Part shown: positions 23,201 to 36,800 of the stretch, one piece after another
Position numbering within the stretch: the first letter of the stretch is position 1
Layout of the letters: the number at the start of each line of letters is the position of its first letter
Assembly: GCF_902167145.1 (NCBI RefSeq)
Contig: NC_050098.1
Span: 132,010,207-132,074,206 of the forward strand
Source of the DNA: Zea mays
Lineage: Eukaryota; Streptophyta; Magnoliopsida; Poales; Poaceae
DNA: 64,000 nt
Direction: 5' to 3'
Made by a program: the position numbers and the translations under genes
Notes under the pieces: generated by a model
What the model saw: the letters and a program-made list of their open reading frames with translations, nothing else
What the model was told of the DNA's origin: nothing
The model's database searches: none

Positions 23201-26013
23201 TTCGCATATAAAGGGTTGCTAAATAAGAAACTAGTGCTTGTGCTACTAATGCCATCTCTTGTGTTGAGTTTATCCATAGAAAATCTATGTTAAGAGATGG
23301 TGCTTGTTTTAAATTGGATAAAACACAAGCTTAAGGATACTATTCAACTAAAGTAAGATGAAGTTGATAAGAGGCCAAGGTATGAAAACTTCCTCTCCTT
23401 CAGTTGTTTTAGTATTCTATCCTTAGTGGGATGTACCATAATATAGATTAATTTCATTGCAATATAAAATGTTCAATAGTGCATATAACTTTGACATCAA
23501 CCATATATGTGCACTAATTTAAAATAATTTAATCTACCCTTTTGGGTTCTAAGAATGATGATTCATTTGCCATCCTCATATAAGGATCATCATTTGTGAA
23601 ACCCTCCTTTGTGTTTCTAATGCTCTCTTTTCTAAGTGTTTCAACAAGGTCCTTCCAAGAGCTTTCAAGATGGATTCAAAATCTATGGATATAAGAGTCT
23701 TGGTTGTTTCAATCATTGAGTTTTAATTGATCGAATCAAGAAAAGATGAAAGAAGTTCAAGATCACTTGGTTGGATGAAATCGTAAAGAGAAAAGAGATC
23801 ACAATGATTCAAGAAGGGAGTTATACTTTTTTTGTCAACCAAATAATGAAGATGTAGTGACATATTTATATGATATCCTTCATTATGAGGTTTTGAGGTT
23901 TATATTAGCATGCTTTACCCTTCAGGATTTCAATTGATATACTTTCAATTCTTAAACTTTCAATTGGTTTAATTTTCATCATCTATGTAAAGCATGTTAT
24001 GTTAAACCAAGATATAGTGCAAACATCTCCTTTAACCTCGTATTGTTGATGTGCATAAGTGTACTTTGTGTACTCTTGCATGCACAAATTGAGGGAGAGT
24101 TTAGCCTATATCTTGTGAGACTAATGAATTCTTTCAAGTTCATGTTGTGTAGTCTCACACTTTGGAGAACATCAAATGAGGATGAATGGTTCCATAGAAA
24201 CGAAGAATTTCTCTTGATTGTTTGAAGAGGATAAGTTTCTCTTTGAAATGTCAAGCCTATCAAAAGCTAAGATGGAAATTCATGATTATAATGGAGACCA
24301 TGTGGCGTAGAACAAAGGTGTGTCACTCCATGAACTATTGTATTACAATTGTGTATCTAGGCTCTTACATGCTAGTGTGTGCATGTATATGCAATATCTT
24401 AAGTCACGCCATAAGGTTGCACTTGTGGTGACGATTAAAGAATCTCTAGATATTTGATTGATACCTCTTGTGGTGATGTCATGAGTTAGTCTTAAGTCAT
24501 CTTAGTGAGGTATGAGTCAAACATGCTATCTTCTCAAAAATCTTGGTTTAAAATGTTGCATATAGTGTCTATTAGTATACCATTTGATCATGAGAAATTC
24601 CTTCAATTGGTATAATTTCACATTTTCATACTTTATTTGTACCAAGGTTCAAATTGTAGAACTTAATCCCCTGGCCTCACAAGTCCAAGTGCATAAGCTA
24701 AACGAGTATTCATCACTTATATGCATACATTTAGGGGGAGAATGATCTATAATTTGAATCTTTGAGACTAACTTCATTTTCAAGTCTATTATGTGTGTAG
24801 TCTCAAATTAGAAAGGAACCTTCGGGCAAAGACAATCGCTTCCACTGCAAATTTTGATGGGTATCAAAAATTCTTTGCTCCAATAAATGTATCTTTTATA
24901 CATTTCATAAGGGAATGAGTTTCTCTTTTATATGATACTCCAACATCATCTAAAATTGGTAAACATGTATCACATCCTTTTGGATTGCAAATGTCTAAAG
25001 TAACATAGCTTATAAATTCTCCTGTCTAGAACTTAATTGATTAAATAGTGCACATGTTTCTTATGTTGCATGATTATGTTCAATTGATACTCCTTTTATG
25101 CCAATGGTACTTTAAGTTGCAAATAAGTACTCTCAACAGATATCAATTGAATTCATATATATGTGTGCACTAAAACTTGAGGAGAACTTAGTGTAATATG
25201 CTATTAGTGATCTGCTTATCTATCAAATTGTATCAATTGGTGTTTTTCGATTGATATTTTTCATACATGATCACTAGTTGCATAATCCATACTTGTGCAA
25301 TTTTCATGTTGCCTCTGGTTGCGATAAGAAAATGCTAGGTGACATCTAGACTCTAGGTATCAAGTTTCACCTTTGATTTAGTATGACAATCTTCACTTAA
25401 TATCTTGGACCTATGTCACAACTATACCAACAAAAGCTTGCAAATGAATTGTAAATCCAACACAAGTTTGGAACTCCCCTTGATAAGGTAAAATGCAAAG
25501 GTACATCACTTCATGTCACTTCTCCATTACCTTTGTGCCATCTAAGGACCCTTTTCATAATAGTGTGTTCCCATCTTTCTTAATCATAAATTCTACCCTT
25601 TATATTCTTTGTATCCTTTTTGGAGATTTATGACAAAGGGGGAGAAATTTTGCATTAAAGCTTACCTTTAGTCTTATGTAACTAAGTGTTAGAAGACTTT
25701 AAAAAGGGGAGAAATAATTAACAAAAGGGGAAGTCATAAGAAAAACATAAGATGAAGAAAATTGATGAGTGCATACTATGTCATGAGCATCACGTTTATT
25801 TTATGACACACTGCACCCCATGAATAGTATGATATAAGTTGTCTCCATACATTGACCCAAATATGTGCTTTTGGCATTTGAGTACAAAAGTGTTATTTCC
25901 TGAAATGCACATATTTAGGGGGAGGAAACTATATCATAGGATTCAAAATCTTATTTATCAAATCTTATGTAAGCTTTAAATGTGTTGTCATCAATCACCA
26001 AAAAGGGGGAGAT
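20240..26013 (+). other. Non-coding internal region of the non-autonomous copia
   Basis: 5.8 kb between gag and the 3' LTR with no pol. Remnants are visible. At about 22655-22745 there is a second gag-tail-like phrase (VWV, then TNLKGPNSNWVP in one frame). At about 22760-22815 a protease-start-like GSSWVLD phrase is followed by frame breaks. TTAGGGGGAG or AAAGGGGGAG tracts occur near 24731, 25633, 25914 and 26003. A phrase on leaf-like themes 'agactcaca...' and 'tttggaga' recurs several times, indicating internal duplication. No gene is supported. Confidence 0.8.
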
Positions 26014-28297
26014 TGAAAGTGCATTCATCCCTTTTGTGAGTTTTGGTGATTTGGATGACAACACATTTAAAAGACTAACAAGTTTGCTAAGTGTTGAACA
26101 GGAAATTCAGTAAGATGAACATACTTGAATAGTGTATAATGATAGTGAACAAAGGTTCAACACGAGGTTAAATAACCAATGAGACAATGCAAATGGATAT
26201 AATATGATCTCTAATTGGTTTGAATATATAGACAAGACCTGAGAAATCACTACATACATATGATCAGAATAGAGGATGAAGTGATTAAGAGGATAGGTCA
26301 AGCCAAAGTGAATAAGATATGAGGAATCGTGAATTGGCTTGACCATATTACTATCAGTCCATATATGCTTCTATGAGAATCAAACTAGAGCTTGATTAAT
26401 ATTAACAGTTATATATAGAAGACAATCAAGCAAGGTTCACAATATTGAAGAAATGATTCTCTCAATGGATGCTCAAAATGATGTGACTCAAGAATGGCTT
26501 GATAGGGTGAAGATAGCAAGGAAAGGGCTTCGAGGAACTAAGCGAAGGTGAAGGCCAAGCGACGGCTTGTGGACCGAGGTACCATGGCTAAGGTGAAGAA
26601 GAGAGTACTTGCACTTAGTCAATGAACTAATCAGCTATGAAGAGTTATAACATGTTGATGCATCAGCAAGGTGACTTGAAGCCATGATTTGAACTCATAC
26701 ATGGTGATATGGTACAAGTCACAGGGTTTGATTTTATGTTTGCTTCAAAAGGTGAGACAAAGATGTTTGTGATCCTTATGAAGCAACGCCATGGAGAAAT
26801 CACACATGAGACGCCAATTACTCAAGGAGTTTACTTAATTATATTTTATTTAACTTGAGTATAGGAATCGTCGTACTATAAAGAGGGATCCAAAAAAAGA
26901 AGGTTGGTGTTTGCCAAAGCTCAAGCCTCTATATTCAAAAGCTATTTTTGAAAACCAAAAATCTCTTGAACGTTCTATGGTTGACCGCGGTTAGGTTTGA
27001 GAAACCTAGAGTGTTCATGTTGAAAAGCAGCTGAACTTCTTCAACTGCAGTTGAGCTTTTCAGCTGAGCTGAACTTCAGCTGAGTTGAGCTTCTTCAGCT
27101 GCAGCTGAGCTGAACTTCAGCTGAGTTGAGCTTTCTCAACTCCAGCTGAACTTCAAGCTCAACCGGGGTCCAGGGCAAGTTCAACCGGGGTCCAGAGAGG
27201 TTCAACCGGTGTCCAGGGAAAGTTCAGCCGGGGTATTTTCCCCGGACCTCACTGGTCAAAACCGGTTGAACCGGTCCTAGGGGAGGTTCAACCGGTGTCA
27301 GGGTCACCTGACCGGTCTGACCTCCTGACTGGCAGACTGACTGCCAGTCTGACCCCCAGGCGGTTGAACCGGCCCTAGGGGCGGTTCAACCGGTGTCAGG
27401 ACCTGTTTTTGCAGTCTGACCTGCAGTCTGCCAGTCTGACTGGCAGACTGACTGTCAGCCTGCCCCAGGCGGTTGAACCGGTCCTAGGGGCGGTTCAACC
27501 GGTCCTCCACAGCCAAAATGAGTCCAACGGCTAGTTTTGAAGCCCCACCTATATATACTCACTCCTACCTCTCTCCCCACACTAGAGCACGACCCAAACT
27601 CCATTTCTAACTTGAAGAACACCTCCCACTCTCTCTCACACATCTCTTGCCTCTCCCATTTCAAATCTTTGGAGAGAAATCTTTGAGTGAGTTTGAGAGC
27701 TGCGGTTTTTGTGCTTCATCTCCTCATCTCTCTTGCTTTTCTTCATTCGAGCTTTGGTACTACATCGAGTTCTTTGTGGATTCATTACTCTTGGAGCTTC
27801 TAGCTCCTAGACGACTAGGTGTCTCTTGTGAGTCTCCAAATCTTGTGGAAGACCACAATAAAGTTTGTATTACCCGCTCGTTTGAGCAAAGATTAGTCTA
27901 TGAGCTTGACCTTTGTGGTCGGCAAAGGGAGGATTAGGGTTGAAAGAGACCCGGCTCTTTGTGGGCGCCTCAACGAGGAAGTAGGGCACCTTGGTGGTGT
28001 GACCTAACCTCGGGATAAATCTTGTGTCTCTTGTGTTCTTGCTCATTGTGTTTGTTTGTGTTCTTCGTTCTCTCACCATTCCGTGGAAGATTTGTTCATA
28101 TCCTTTTGGTGTGTGGATTTTGAGAAGTGCCCTTCTCAGATCTACTACTTTGAACACTGTGGATAATTTAGAACATCTCATTTCCAAAGTTATCTGGGTG
28201 AATTTCGAGATCAATTCAGTTTTATCCAGTTTGCTTCTAGTTTTTTTGTTAAAAAAGTTTTAACTTGCCTATTCACCCCCCCTCTAGGCAACTTTCA
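26014..28297 (+). repeat. 3' LTR of non-autonomous copia (2284 bp)
   Basis: Follows the purine tract at 26000-26013, ends CTAGGCAACTTTCA and is followed by gttca. Confidence 0.95.
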
Positions 28298-28302
28298 GTT
28301 CA

Positions 28303-30436
28303 TATGAACGATTCATCATTCATCGTTCGTTCATACGACTATTCATCATTCATCGTTCGTTCATACGAACTATTCATCGTTTGTTCATACGAACTATTCA
28401 TCGTTCATTCATAGTCACTATTCACCGTTCATCGGATCATTCATAGTCATTATTCATCGTTCGTTCATACTAACTATTCATCGTTCACCGGATCCTTCAT
28501 CGTACTATTCATCGCTACTATTCATCCCATCCCAGATTTCTCCAAGATATCTCTAGTAAGAACTTCCCGTCTGGTCTCGCATCCCAGATTTCTCCAAGTT
28601 GAGCATGCTTAACTTTTGAGATTCTTTCAAACCAGGCTTCCAAAAAGAAAGGTGAACCATGTTTGTATGGATAGCCATCAATCCTATAAAACCTGGCCCA
28701 AGATACCACAGCCCACCCGGACCAGAATACTCTAGCATTCCAGCTATCTAGGTCTCGCCTTACTGTTGTCCCGTGTGACACAGTAGGTAGGAACAGTTAC
28801 CACCAACATAAACCTCTGCCCAAGAATAGCCTAGAAATAATTCATGGCACTCCGCTCAAAAATACATATGATTTTCCAAATACTCTAAATATTTAAATTT
28901 TGGAATATTCCAAGAATATCCATTTTCCCATTTCTTTTTATTCCTATGATTATAAAATCAAAAACTCCCCCATCCAAACTCAGATTCCAATAATTCTTGT
29001 TTCTAAATTCTTATCAAATTATTCCCTATCCAACCATGTCATCCCTTGAGCATGGTTCATATTCCAGAAAACTCAAAAAATACTCTAGTCTCATATTCTG
29101 CCTAAAATTTCCCTGTTCGGACTGAGTCAAACGATTCATTCGCCACTATTCTCACAAATAGTGAACTCTACCGTACTAAATCACATGTACCCAGCTATAA
29201 ATACACCCAGTTACCCTCTCCCTCTCCACACCCTCAGGCAAGGCAAACCTCCACCCACCCAGTTACCCCGCTATGTCGGCTACACGGCTAGTGTCGCTTC
29301 GCCTCCAATCCACCCTTCTAGTAAGCACCTCCACTCCACCAGTAATATCACAAGACCACATGACACAAATTCTGCTCAAGACTCTACACGTCCATATATC
29401 GCCATTCTAACCACTATACTAAATATTTGTTGATATACTTGTTGGTTTGTATGTTTGTTTTTCATGTTGCATAGTTATTGGAGCGTCTATGTCGTCTCGT
29501 GAAGGCCAGTTTTGCAAGTCTACGCCAAACGGTGGAGCTAGAAGCCAGTCCCGCGAGCTCTCACCCCTTCACGGGTTAAAGCAACAACAAGCTCACTGGA
29601 TCCCTTTGATGCATAAATTACCTATGTTTTTCAAACACAACCCTCGGCCTGTTATTTTATGCATTATATGATTTTGCTGCTAAGAGACAAGTTATTATGG
29701 CCACCCAGCCTTAGAACTTAGCCGCAATTCATCTTTATACTCCTTGATATTTTTGTTACAAAATGATATGGGAAAAGGTGTGAGTTTTCAAAAGAAAATG
29801 TTTTTCAAAATAGGTATGATGAAGGGTTGTCACCCTTATCACCTTTGAGTGAGATGATCAGGGACTCCCTAGTTTGGGAGGGCCTTAAGGTGATGGCTCA
29901 GCCGAGTTAGGTGTGAGCATGAAGGATTGTCCCTCTCGCCTAAGGACCGGATTGTCATCACTCCTTACCTGTACTCTTATCAAATACAACCACTCGAGAC
30001 TGTATGGGCAGTCGCTTGATCCGAACTTGCACGGTCTATGCCTTAGGGTTATGATGGCTGAGGAGCACCGAGAGGACAAGTAGGGGGAATGTTTTGTCCT
30101 GGTTTGGGCATGGAGGTGGCCTTGTTCCTTTTGGTGTAACCGCCAAGGTAAAGTCATCCAAGGGAAGAGAGAGTTTCAGATTTGGCTCTCATTGGCCATG
30201 AGATCGCAAAGCCAGACTAGTGGGTAAAGTGTACACTTCTGCGCAAAGTTTAAAAACCTATTCGAATAGTCCGTGTCCATGGATATGGATGAGTTATGGC
30301 TTGGATTTGACAATTAGTGTTTTGTTTTCCAAAAATGCTTTTGAAAAGTGGTTTTAAAAGGTCCGGTGGTTGAGCCCTGAGCTATGGTGGACGGGAAGTC
30401 CAGTAGCTGTTTTTGAAAATAAAAACCGGTGGGAAA
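28303..30436 (+). repeat. Gypsy 3' LTR, segment 2
   Basis: Resumes the TTCG/TTCA tract broken at 9118. It contains a second TATA-like element (CTATAAATACACC, about 29196) and ends where Sirevirus copy 2 begins without its proper LTR start. No protein-coding gene is visible; the short ORFs on both strands lack codon-level support. Confidence 0.8.
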
Positions 30437-31443
30437 CTGCGCAGTCTCGGTGCACCGGACAGTGTCTGGTGCACCAGGATGGCGTCTATCAACTGGCTGC
30501 TCTCGGGATTTTGTCGGCGGCGTACGGCTATAAATCATCGGACTGTCCGGTGGTGCACCGGACTGTCCAGTGAGCCAACAGTCGGCCGAGCCAACGGTCG
30601 GCCGCGTAATCCGCGCGCGACGCGTGGCAGAGCCAACGATCAGAAGGGGGCACCGGACTGTCCGGTGTGCACCAGACAGTGTCCGGTGCGCCAACAGCTC
30701 TGAATCTCCAACGATCGGCTTCGCCAAATAAGGAAAGAAATCCACACCGGACAGTGTCCGGTGGTGCACCGGACTGTCCGGTGCGCCAGGCGACAGAAGG
30801 CAGGAATTGCCTTCCTGGAATGCTCTCAATGGCTCCTAGCTGCCTTGGGGCTATAAAAGGGATCCCTAGGCGCATGGAGGAGTACACCAAGCATTCTCTA
30901 AGCATTCCTAAGCACCAAGACTTCAATTCCGCGCATTCGATTCTTTGTGATAGCAACTAGAGCTCCATTTGAGTAGAGATCTCTTTGAGTTGTGTTGAGA
31001 GCTCTTGTTGTGACTTGTGTGCGTAGTGTCGCTCTGATTTTGTGTCTTGTGTGCGTTGCTCATCCCTCCCTTACTCCGTGCTTCTTTGTGAACATCAAAG
31101 TGTAAGGGCGAGAGGCTCCAAGTTGTGGAGATACCTTGCAAGCGGGATATAGTAAAAAGCAAAACACCGTGGTATTCAAGTAGGTCTTTGGACCGCTTGA
31201 GAGGGGTTGATTGCAACCCCCGTCCGTTGGGATGCCACAACGTGGAGTAGGCAAGTGTTGGACTTGGCCGAACCACGGGATAAACCACTGTGTCTATCTG
31301 TGTTGATCTTCTTGTGGTTATCGTGTCTTGCAAGAACTCTTCTCTAGCCACTTGGCTTTATTGTGCTAACCTCTAACAAAGTTTTGTGGCATTAAGTTTC
31401 AAGTTTACAGGATCACCTATTCACCCCCCTCTAGGTGCTCTCA
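30437..31443 (+). repeat. 5' LTR of Sirevirus copy 2, 5'-truncated
   Basis: Aligns with 38063-39068 of the 3' LTR. The palindrome cluster CACCGGACNGTCCGGTG is at 30450-30790 and the TATA box TATAAAAGG at 30852. Upstream of about 30437 the similarity stops abruptly. Confidence 0.85.
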
Positions 31444-31459
31444 ATTGGTATCGGAGCCG
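31444..31459 (+). other. Primer binding site of Sirevirus copy 2
   Basis: ATTGGTATCGGAGCCG follows the LTR. One base differs from the usual TGGTATCAGAG (A to G). Confidence 0.85.
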
Positions 31460-31493
31460 TTCTCTTCAAGAAAGGGACTAATCGCCCGAAGAG

Positions 31494-33874
31494 ATGGATC
31501 CTAAGGGCAAGGGGATGGTGGTCAATGATAAGGAGAAGGAGTCCTTCGTCAATGATCCAAAGGATGACAAGCCCACTGACTCAGGCTCGGGCCACAAGAG
31601 AAAATACGGGAGGAAGAAGAAAACAAGGCACATCGAGGAGATAGTCTACTACGACAACGACGAATCTTCCTCTTCCCAAAAGGACGACGACAACGACTAC
31701 GAGAAAAAGAAGACGGTTAATTCAAACTTTTCCTTTGATTATTCTCGTATTCCGCAAAGTTCCAATGCTCATTTGCTTTCCATTCCCCTCGGTAAACCCC
31801 CCACTTTGATGGAGAGGACTACGGATTTTGGAGTCACAAAATGCGTAGCCACTTATTCTCTCTCCATCCAAGTATATGGGAAATAGTAGAAAATGGAATG
31901 CACTTTGATAGTACGGATAGTCCCATGTTCATTAATGAGCAAATTCACAAAAATGCACAAGCTACTACTGTTCTTCTAGCTTCATTGTGCAGGGATGAAT
32001 ACCATAAGGTGAGCGGCTTGGATAATGCCAAGCAGATTTGGGACACCCTCAAAATCTCACATGAGGGGAACGACGTCACCATGCTCACCAAGATGGAGTT
32101 GGTGGAGGGCGAACTTGGGAGATTCGCAATGATCAGGGGCAAGGAGCCAACCCAAACGTATAACCGGCTAAAGACCCTCGTCAAAAAAATAAGGAGCTAT
32201 GGAAGCACGCGATGGACGGACCACGACGTCGTCCGCCTAATGCTAAGGTCTTTTACTATCCTTGATCCACATCTTGTGAACAATATTCATGAGAATCCTA
32301 GGTACACCAAGATGACGCCCGAGGAGATACTTGGAAAGTTTGTAAGCGGGTGGATGATGATCAAGGAGGCTAGATACGTTGATGATGCGTTGAATGGCCC
32401 AATCCAAGAGCCTCAAACCATTGCTCTCAAAGCAACGAGGAGCAAGGAGGCGCTACCTAGCAAGGTGGCACAAGTTGAGGTGGCCGGGCTTAATGATGAA
32501 GAAATGTCCCTCATCATCAAGCGTTTCAAGACGGCGCTAAAGGGTCGTAAGGAGCATCCCAACAAGAACAAGACAAAAGGGAAATGCTCATGCTTCAAAT
32601 GTGGTAAGATTGGTCATTTTATCGCTAATTGTCCCGATAATGATAGTGACCAGGAACAAGGGAACAATAGGGAAAAGAAGAAGACTTACAAAAAGGCTAA
32701 GGGCGAGGCACACCTTGGAAAGGAGTGGGACTCGGATTGTTCGTCGTCCGACTCCGACAACGAAGGACTCGCCGCCACCGCCTTCAACAAGTCAGTCCTC
32801 TTCCCCAACGAGCATCACACCTGCCTCATGGCAAGGGAAAAGAAGGTAAGTACTCATAATACTAGTACTTACGCTTCCTCAAGTGATGAAGAATCTAGCG
32901 ATGATGAAATAGACTATTCATGTTTATTCAAGGGCCTAGATAGAACTAAGGTTGATAAGATTAATGAATTAATTGATGCATTGAATGATAAGAATAGGTT
33001 ATTAGAAAAGCAAGAGGATCTTTTGTATGAAAAACATGATAAGTTTGTAGAGGCACAAAAATCCCTTGTTTTAGAAATTAAAAGGAATGAAATGCTTTCT
33101 TGTGAATTGTCTACATGTCATGACTCTATTTCTAGCTTAAAGAGCATAAATGATGATTTGAATGCTAAGTTAGAAATAGCTAATAAATCAACATCTTGTG
33201 TAGAACATGTTGCAATTTGCAATAGGTGTAAAGATTTTAATATTGATGCTTGTAGTGAACATCTAGTTTCAATTTCTAATTTGAATGATGAAGTGGCTAG
33301 TCTTAATGCTCAACTTAAGACTAGCAAGAATGAATTTGACAAACTAAGACTTGCAAGGGATGCCTACACGATTGGTAGACACCCCTCAATTAAGGATGGT
33401 CTTGGCTTCAAGAGGGAAGTCAAGAACTTAACAAGTCATAAGGTTTCCATCTCCGCCAAGGAGAAAGGGAAGGCCCCTATGGCTAGTTGTGCTCAAAAGA
33501 ACCATGCTTTCATGTATCATGATAGGAGACATTCTAGGAATGTTTATAAAAGTTATGATGCTTTTGATTCTCATGCTATGATTGCTTCTAGTTCTTCTAT
33601 TATGCATGATAGAAATTTGGCTAGAAAAAATGTTGTTCATCATATGCCTAGAAGAAATATTGTTCATGTTCCTAGGAAAGTAATGAATGAACCTTCTACA
33701 ATTTATTATGCTTGCAATGCTTCCTTTGCTATTTGTAGAAAGGATAAGAAGGTAATTGCTAGGAAATTAGGGGCCAAATGTAAGGGAGACAAGACTTGCA
33801 TTTGGGTCCCTAAGACTATTGTAACTAACCTTGTAGGACCCAACATGAGTTGGGTACCTAAAACCCAAGCCTAA
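31494..33874 (+). pseudogene. Sirevirus gag, copy 2, frameshifted
   Basis: Begins MDPKGKGMVV like copy 1, but a one-base loss in a C-run near 31797-31806 shifts the frame before the UBN2 region. The second frame (usable from about 31806 to 33874) carries the UBN2 region, the zinc knuckle CFKCGKIGHFIANC, the acidic serine stretch, the coiled coil and the WVPKTQA tail. Apart from the shift it is co-linear with copy 1 gag, with scattered substitutions and small indels. Confidence 0.92.
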
Positions 33875-33881
33875 ATTTGCC

Positions 33882-36800
33882 TTGCAGGTTTATGCATCCG
33901 GGGGCTCAAGCTGGATTATCGACAGCGGATGCACAAACCACATGACGAGGGAAAAGAGGATGTTCTCTTCCTACGTCAAGAACAAGGATCCCCAAGATTC
34001 AATCATATTCGGTGATGGGAACCAAGGCAAGGAGAAAGGGTTAGGAAAAATTGCTATTTCATCCGAGCACTCTATTTCTAATGTGTTCTTAGTTGAGTCG
34101 CTTGGATATAACTTGTTGTCTGTGAGTCAACTTTGTAATATGGGATATAACTGTTTATTCACAAATGTAGATGTGTTTGTCTTTATAAGAAGTGATGGTT
34201 CATTAGCTTTTAAGGGTGTACTAGACGGCAAACTTTATTTAGTTAATTTTGCAAAAGAGGAGGCCGGTCTAGATGCATGCTTAATTGCTAAGACTAGCAT
34301 GGGCTGGCTGTGGCATCGCCGCTTAGCACATGTGGGGATGAAGAACCTTCACAAGCTTCTAAAGGGAGAACACGTGATAGGTCTAACTAATGTAACTTTC
34401 GAAAAAGATAGACCTTGTGCAGCTTGTCAAGCAGGTAAACAGGTGGGAAGCTCTCATCATGCCAAAAATGTGATGACAACATCAAGACCACTAGAGTTAC
34501 TTCATATGGACCTCTTCGGACCCGTCGCCTATCTAAGCATAGGAGGAAGTAAGTATGGTCTTGTTATAGTTGATGATTTTTCCCGCTTCACTTGGGTATT
34601 CTTTTTGCAGGATAAATCTGAAACCCAAGGGACCCTCAAGCGCTTCCTAAGGAGAGCCCAAAACGAGTTTGAGCTCAAAGTGAAGAAGATAAGAAGCGAC
34701 AATGGGTCCGAGTTCAAGAACCTTCAAGTGGAGGAGTATCTTGAGGAGGAAGGAATCAAGCACGAGTTCTCCGCTCCCTACACACCACAACAAAATGGTG
34801 TGGTAGAGAGGAAGAACAGGACGCTACTAGACATGACAAGGACGATGCTTGGTGAATTCAAGACGCCCGAACGGTTTTGGACGGAAGCCGTGAGCACGGC
34901 TTGCCACGCCATAAACCGGGTCTACCTTCATCGCCTCCTCAAGAAGACTTCATATGAGCTTCTAACCGGTAACAAACCCAATGTGTCTTACTTTCGTGTA
35001 TTTGGGAGCAAATGTTACATTCTAGTGAAGAAAGGTAGGAATTCTAAGTTTGCTCCCAAAGCTATAGAAGGGTTTTTGTTAGGTTATGACTCAAATACAA
35101 AGGCGTATAGGGTCTTCAACAAATCATTGGGTTTGGTTGAAGTCTCTAGCAATGTTGTATTTGATGAGACTAATGGCTCTCCAAGAGAGCAAGTTGTTGA
35201 TCTTGATGATGTAGATGAAGAAGATGTTCCGACGGCCGAAATACGTACCATGGCGATTGGTGATGTACGACCACAGGAACAAAAGGAGCAAGATCAACCT
35301 TCTTCCTCAACAATGGTGCATCCCCCAACTCAAGACGATGAACAAGTTCATCAAGAAGAGGCGTGTGATCAAGGGGGAGCACAAAATGTTCATGTGATAG
35401 AGGAAGAAGCGCAACCGGCACCTCCAACCTAAGTTCGAGCGACAACTCAAAGGAATCATCCCATCGACCAAATATTGGGTGACATAAGCAAGGGAGTAAC
35501 TACTCATTCTAGACTAGTTAATTTTGTGAGCATTACTCCTTTGTCTCTTCTATTGAGCCTTTCAGGGTAGAAGAGGCCTTGCTAGATCCGGACTGGGTGT
35601 TGGCCATGTAAGAGGAGCTCAACAACTTCAAGAGAAATGAAGTTTGGACACTAGTGCCTCGTCCCAAGCAAAACGTTGTGGGAACCAAGTGGGTGTTCCG
35701 CAACAAACAAGACGAGCACAGGGTGGTGACAAGGAACAAGGCACGACTTGTGGCAAAAGGTTATGCCCAAGTCGCAGGTTTGGACTTTGAGGAGACTTTT
35801 GCTCCTGTGGCTAGGCTAGAGTCAATTCGCATATTGTTAGCCTATGCTACTCACCATTCTTTCAGGTTGTTCCAAATGGATGTGAAGAGCGCTTTCCTCA
35901 ATGGACCAATCAAGGAGGAGGTGTACGTGGAGCAACCCCCTGGCTTTGAGGATGAACGGTACCCCGACCACGTGTGTAAGCTCTCTAAGGCGCTCTATGG
36001 ACTTAAGCAAGCCCCAAGAGCATGGTATGAATGCCTTAGAGACTTTTTAATTGCTAATGCTTTCAAGGTTGGGAAAGCTGATCCGACTTTATTCACTAAG
36101 ACTTGTGATGGTGATTTATTTGTGTGCCAAATTTATGTCGATGACATAATATTTGGTTCTACTAACCAAAAGTCTTGTGAAGAGTTTAGCAGGGTGATGA
36201 CTCAGAAATTCGAAATGTCGATGATGGGCGAGTTGAACTACTTCCTTAGGTTCCAAGTGAAGCAACTCAAGGATGGGACCTTCATCTCCCAAACGAAGTA
36301 CACGCAAGACTTGATCAAGCGGTTTGGGATGAAGGACGCCAAGCCCGCAAAGACTCCAATGGGAACCGACGGACACACCGTCCGTTGATCAAAAGGCATA
36401 CCGGTCTATGATAGGGTCCTTACTTTATTTATGTGCTAGTAGACCGGATATTATGCTTAGTGTATGCATGTGTGCTAGATTTCAATCCGATCCAAGGGAG
36501 TGTCACTTAGTGGCCGTGAAGCAAATTCTTAGATATTCAGTCGCTACGCCTTGCTTCGGGATCTGGTATCCAAAGGGGTCTACCTTTGACTTAATTGGAT
36601 ATTCAGACTCCGACTATGCTGGATGTAAGGTCGATAGGAAGAGTATGCCAATTCTTAGGAAGGTCCTTGGTGTCATGGAGTTCTAAGAAACAAACTTTCG
36701 TTGCCCTATCCACCGCTGAGGCCGAGTATGTTGCCGCAGAACAGTGTTGCGCGCAACTACTCTAGATGAGGCAAACCATCAGGGACTTTGGCTACAATCT

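Larger units (their letters stand above)
9119..28297 (+). mobile_element. Non-autonomous Sirevirus-like Ty1/copia element with its own nested gypsy insertion
   Basis: Two LTRs of 2284 bp each (9119-11402 and 26014-28297) are flanked by a perfect 5-bp duplication, gttca. The primer binding site follows the 5' LTR and a polypurine tract (AAAAAGGGGGAGATT) precedes the 3' LTR. By eye the LTRs differ at about 15 positions. Apart from gag and the inserted gypsy element, the internal region has no protease, integrase, RT or RNase H of useful length, so the element needs help from a relative. LTR start TGAAAGTGCATTC, LTR end CTAGGCAACTTTCA, iterated TTAGGGGGAG tracts and the gag coiled coil place it with the Sireviruses. 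Confidence 0.92.
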
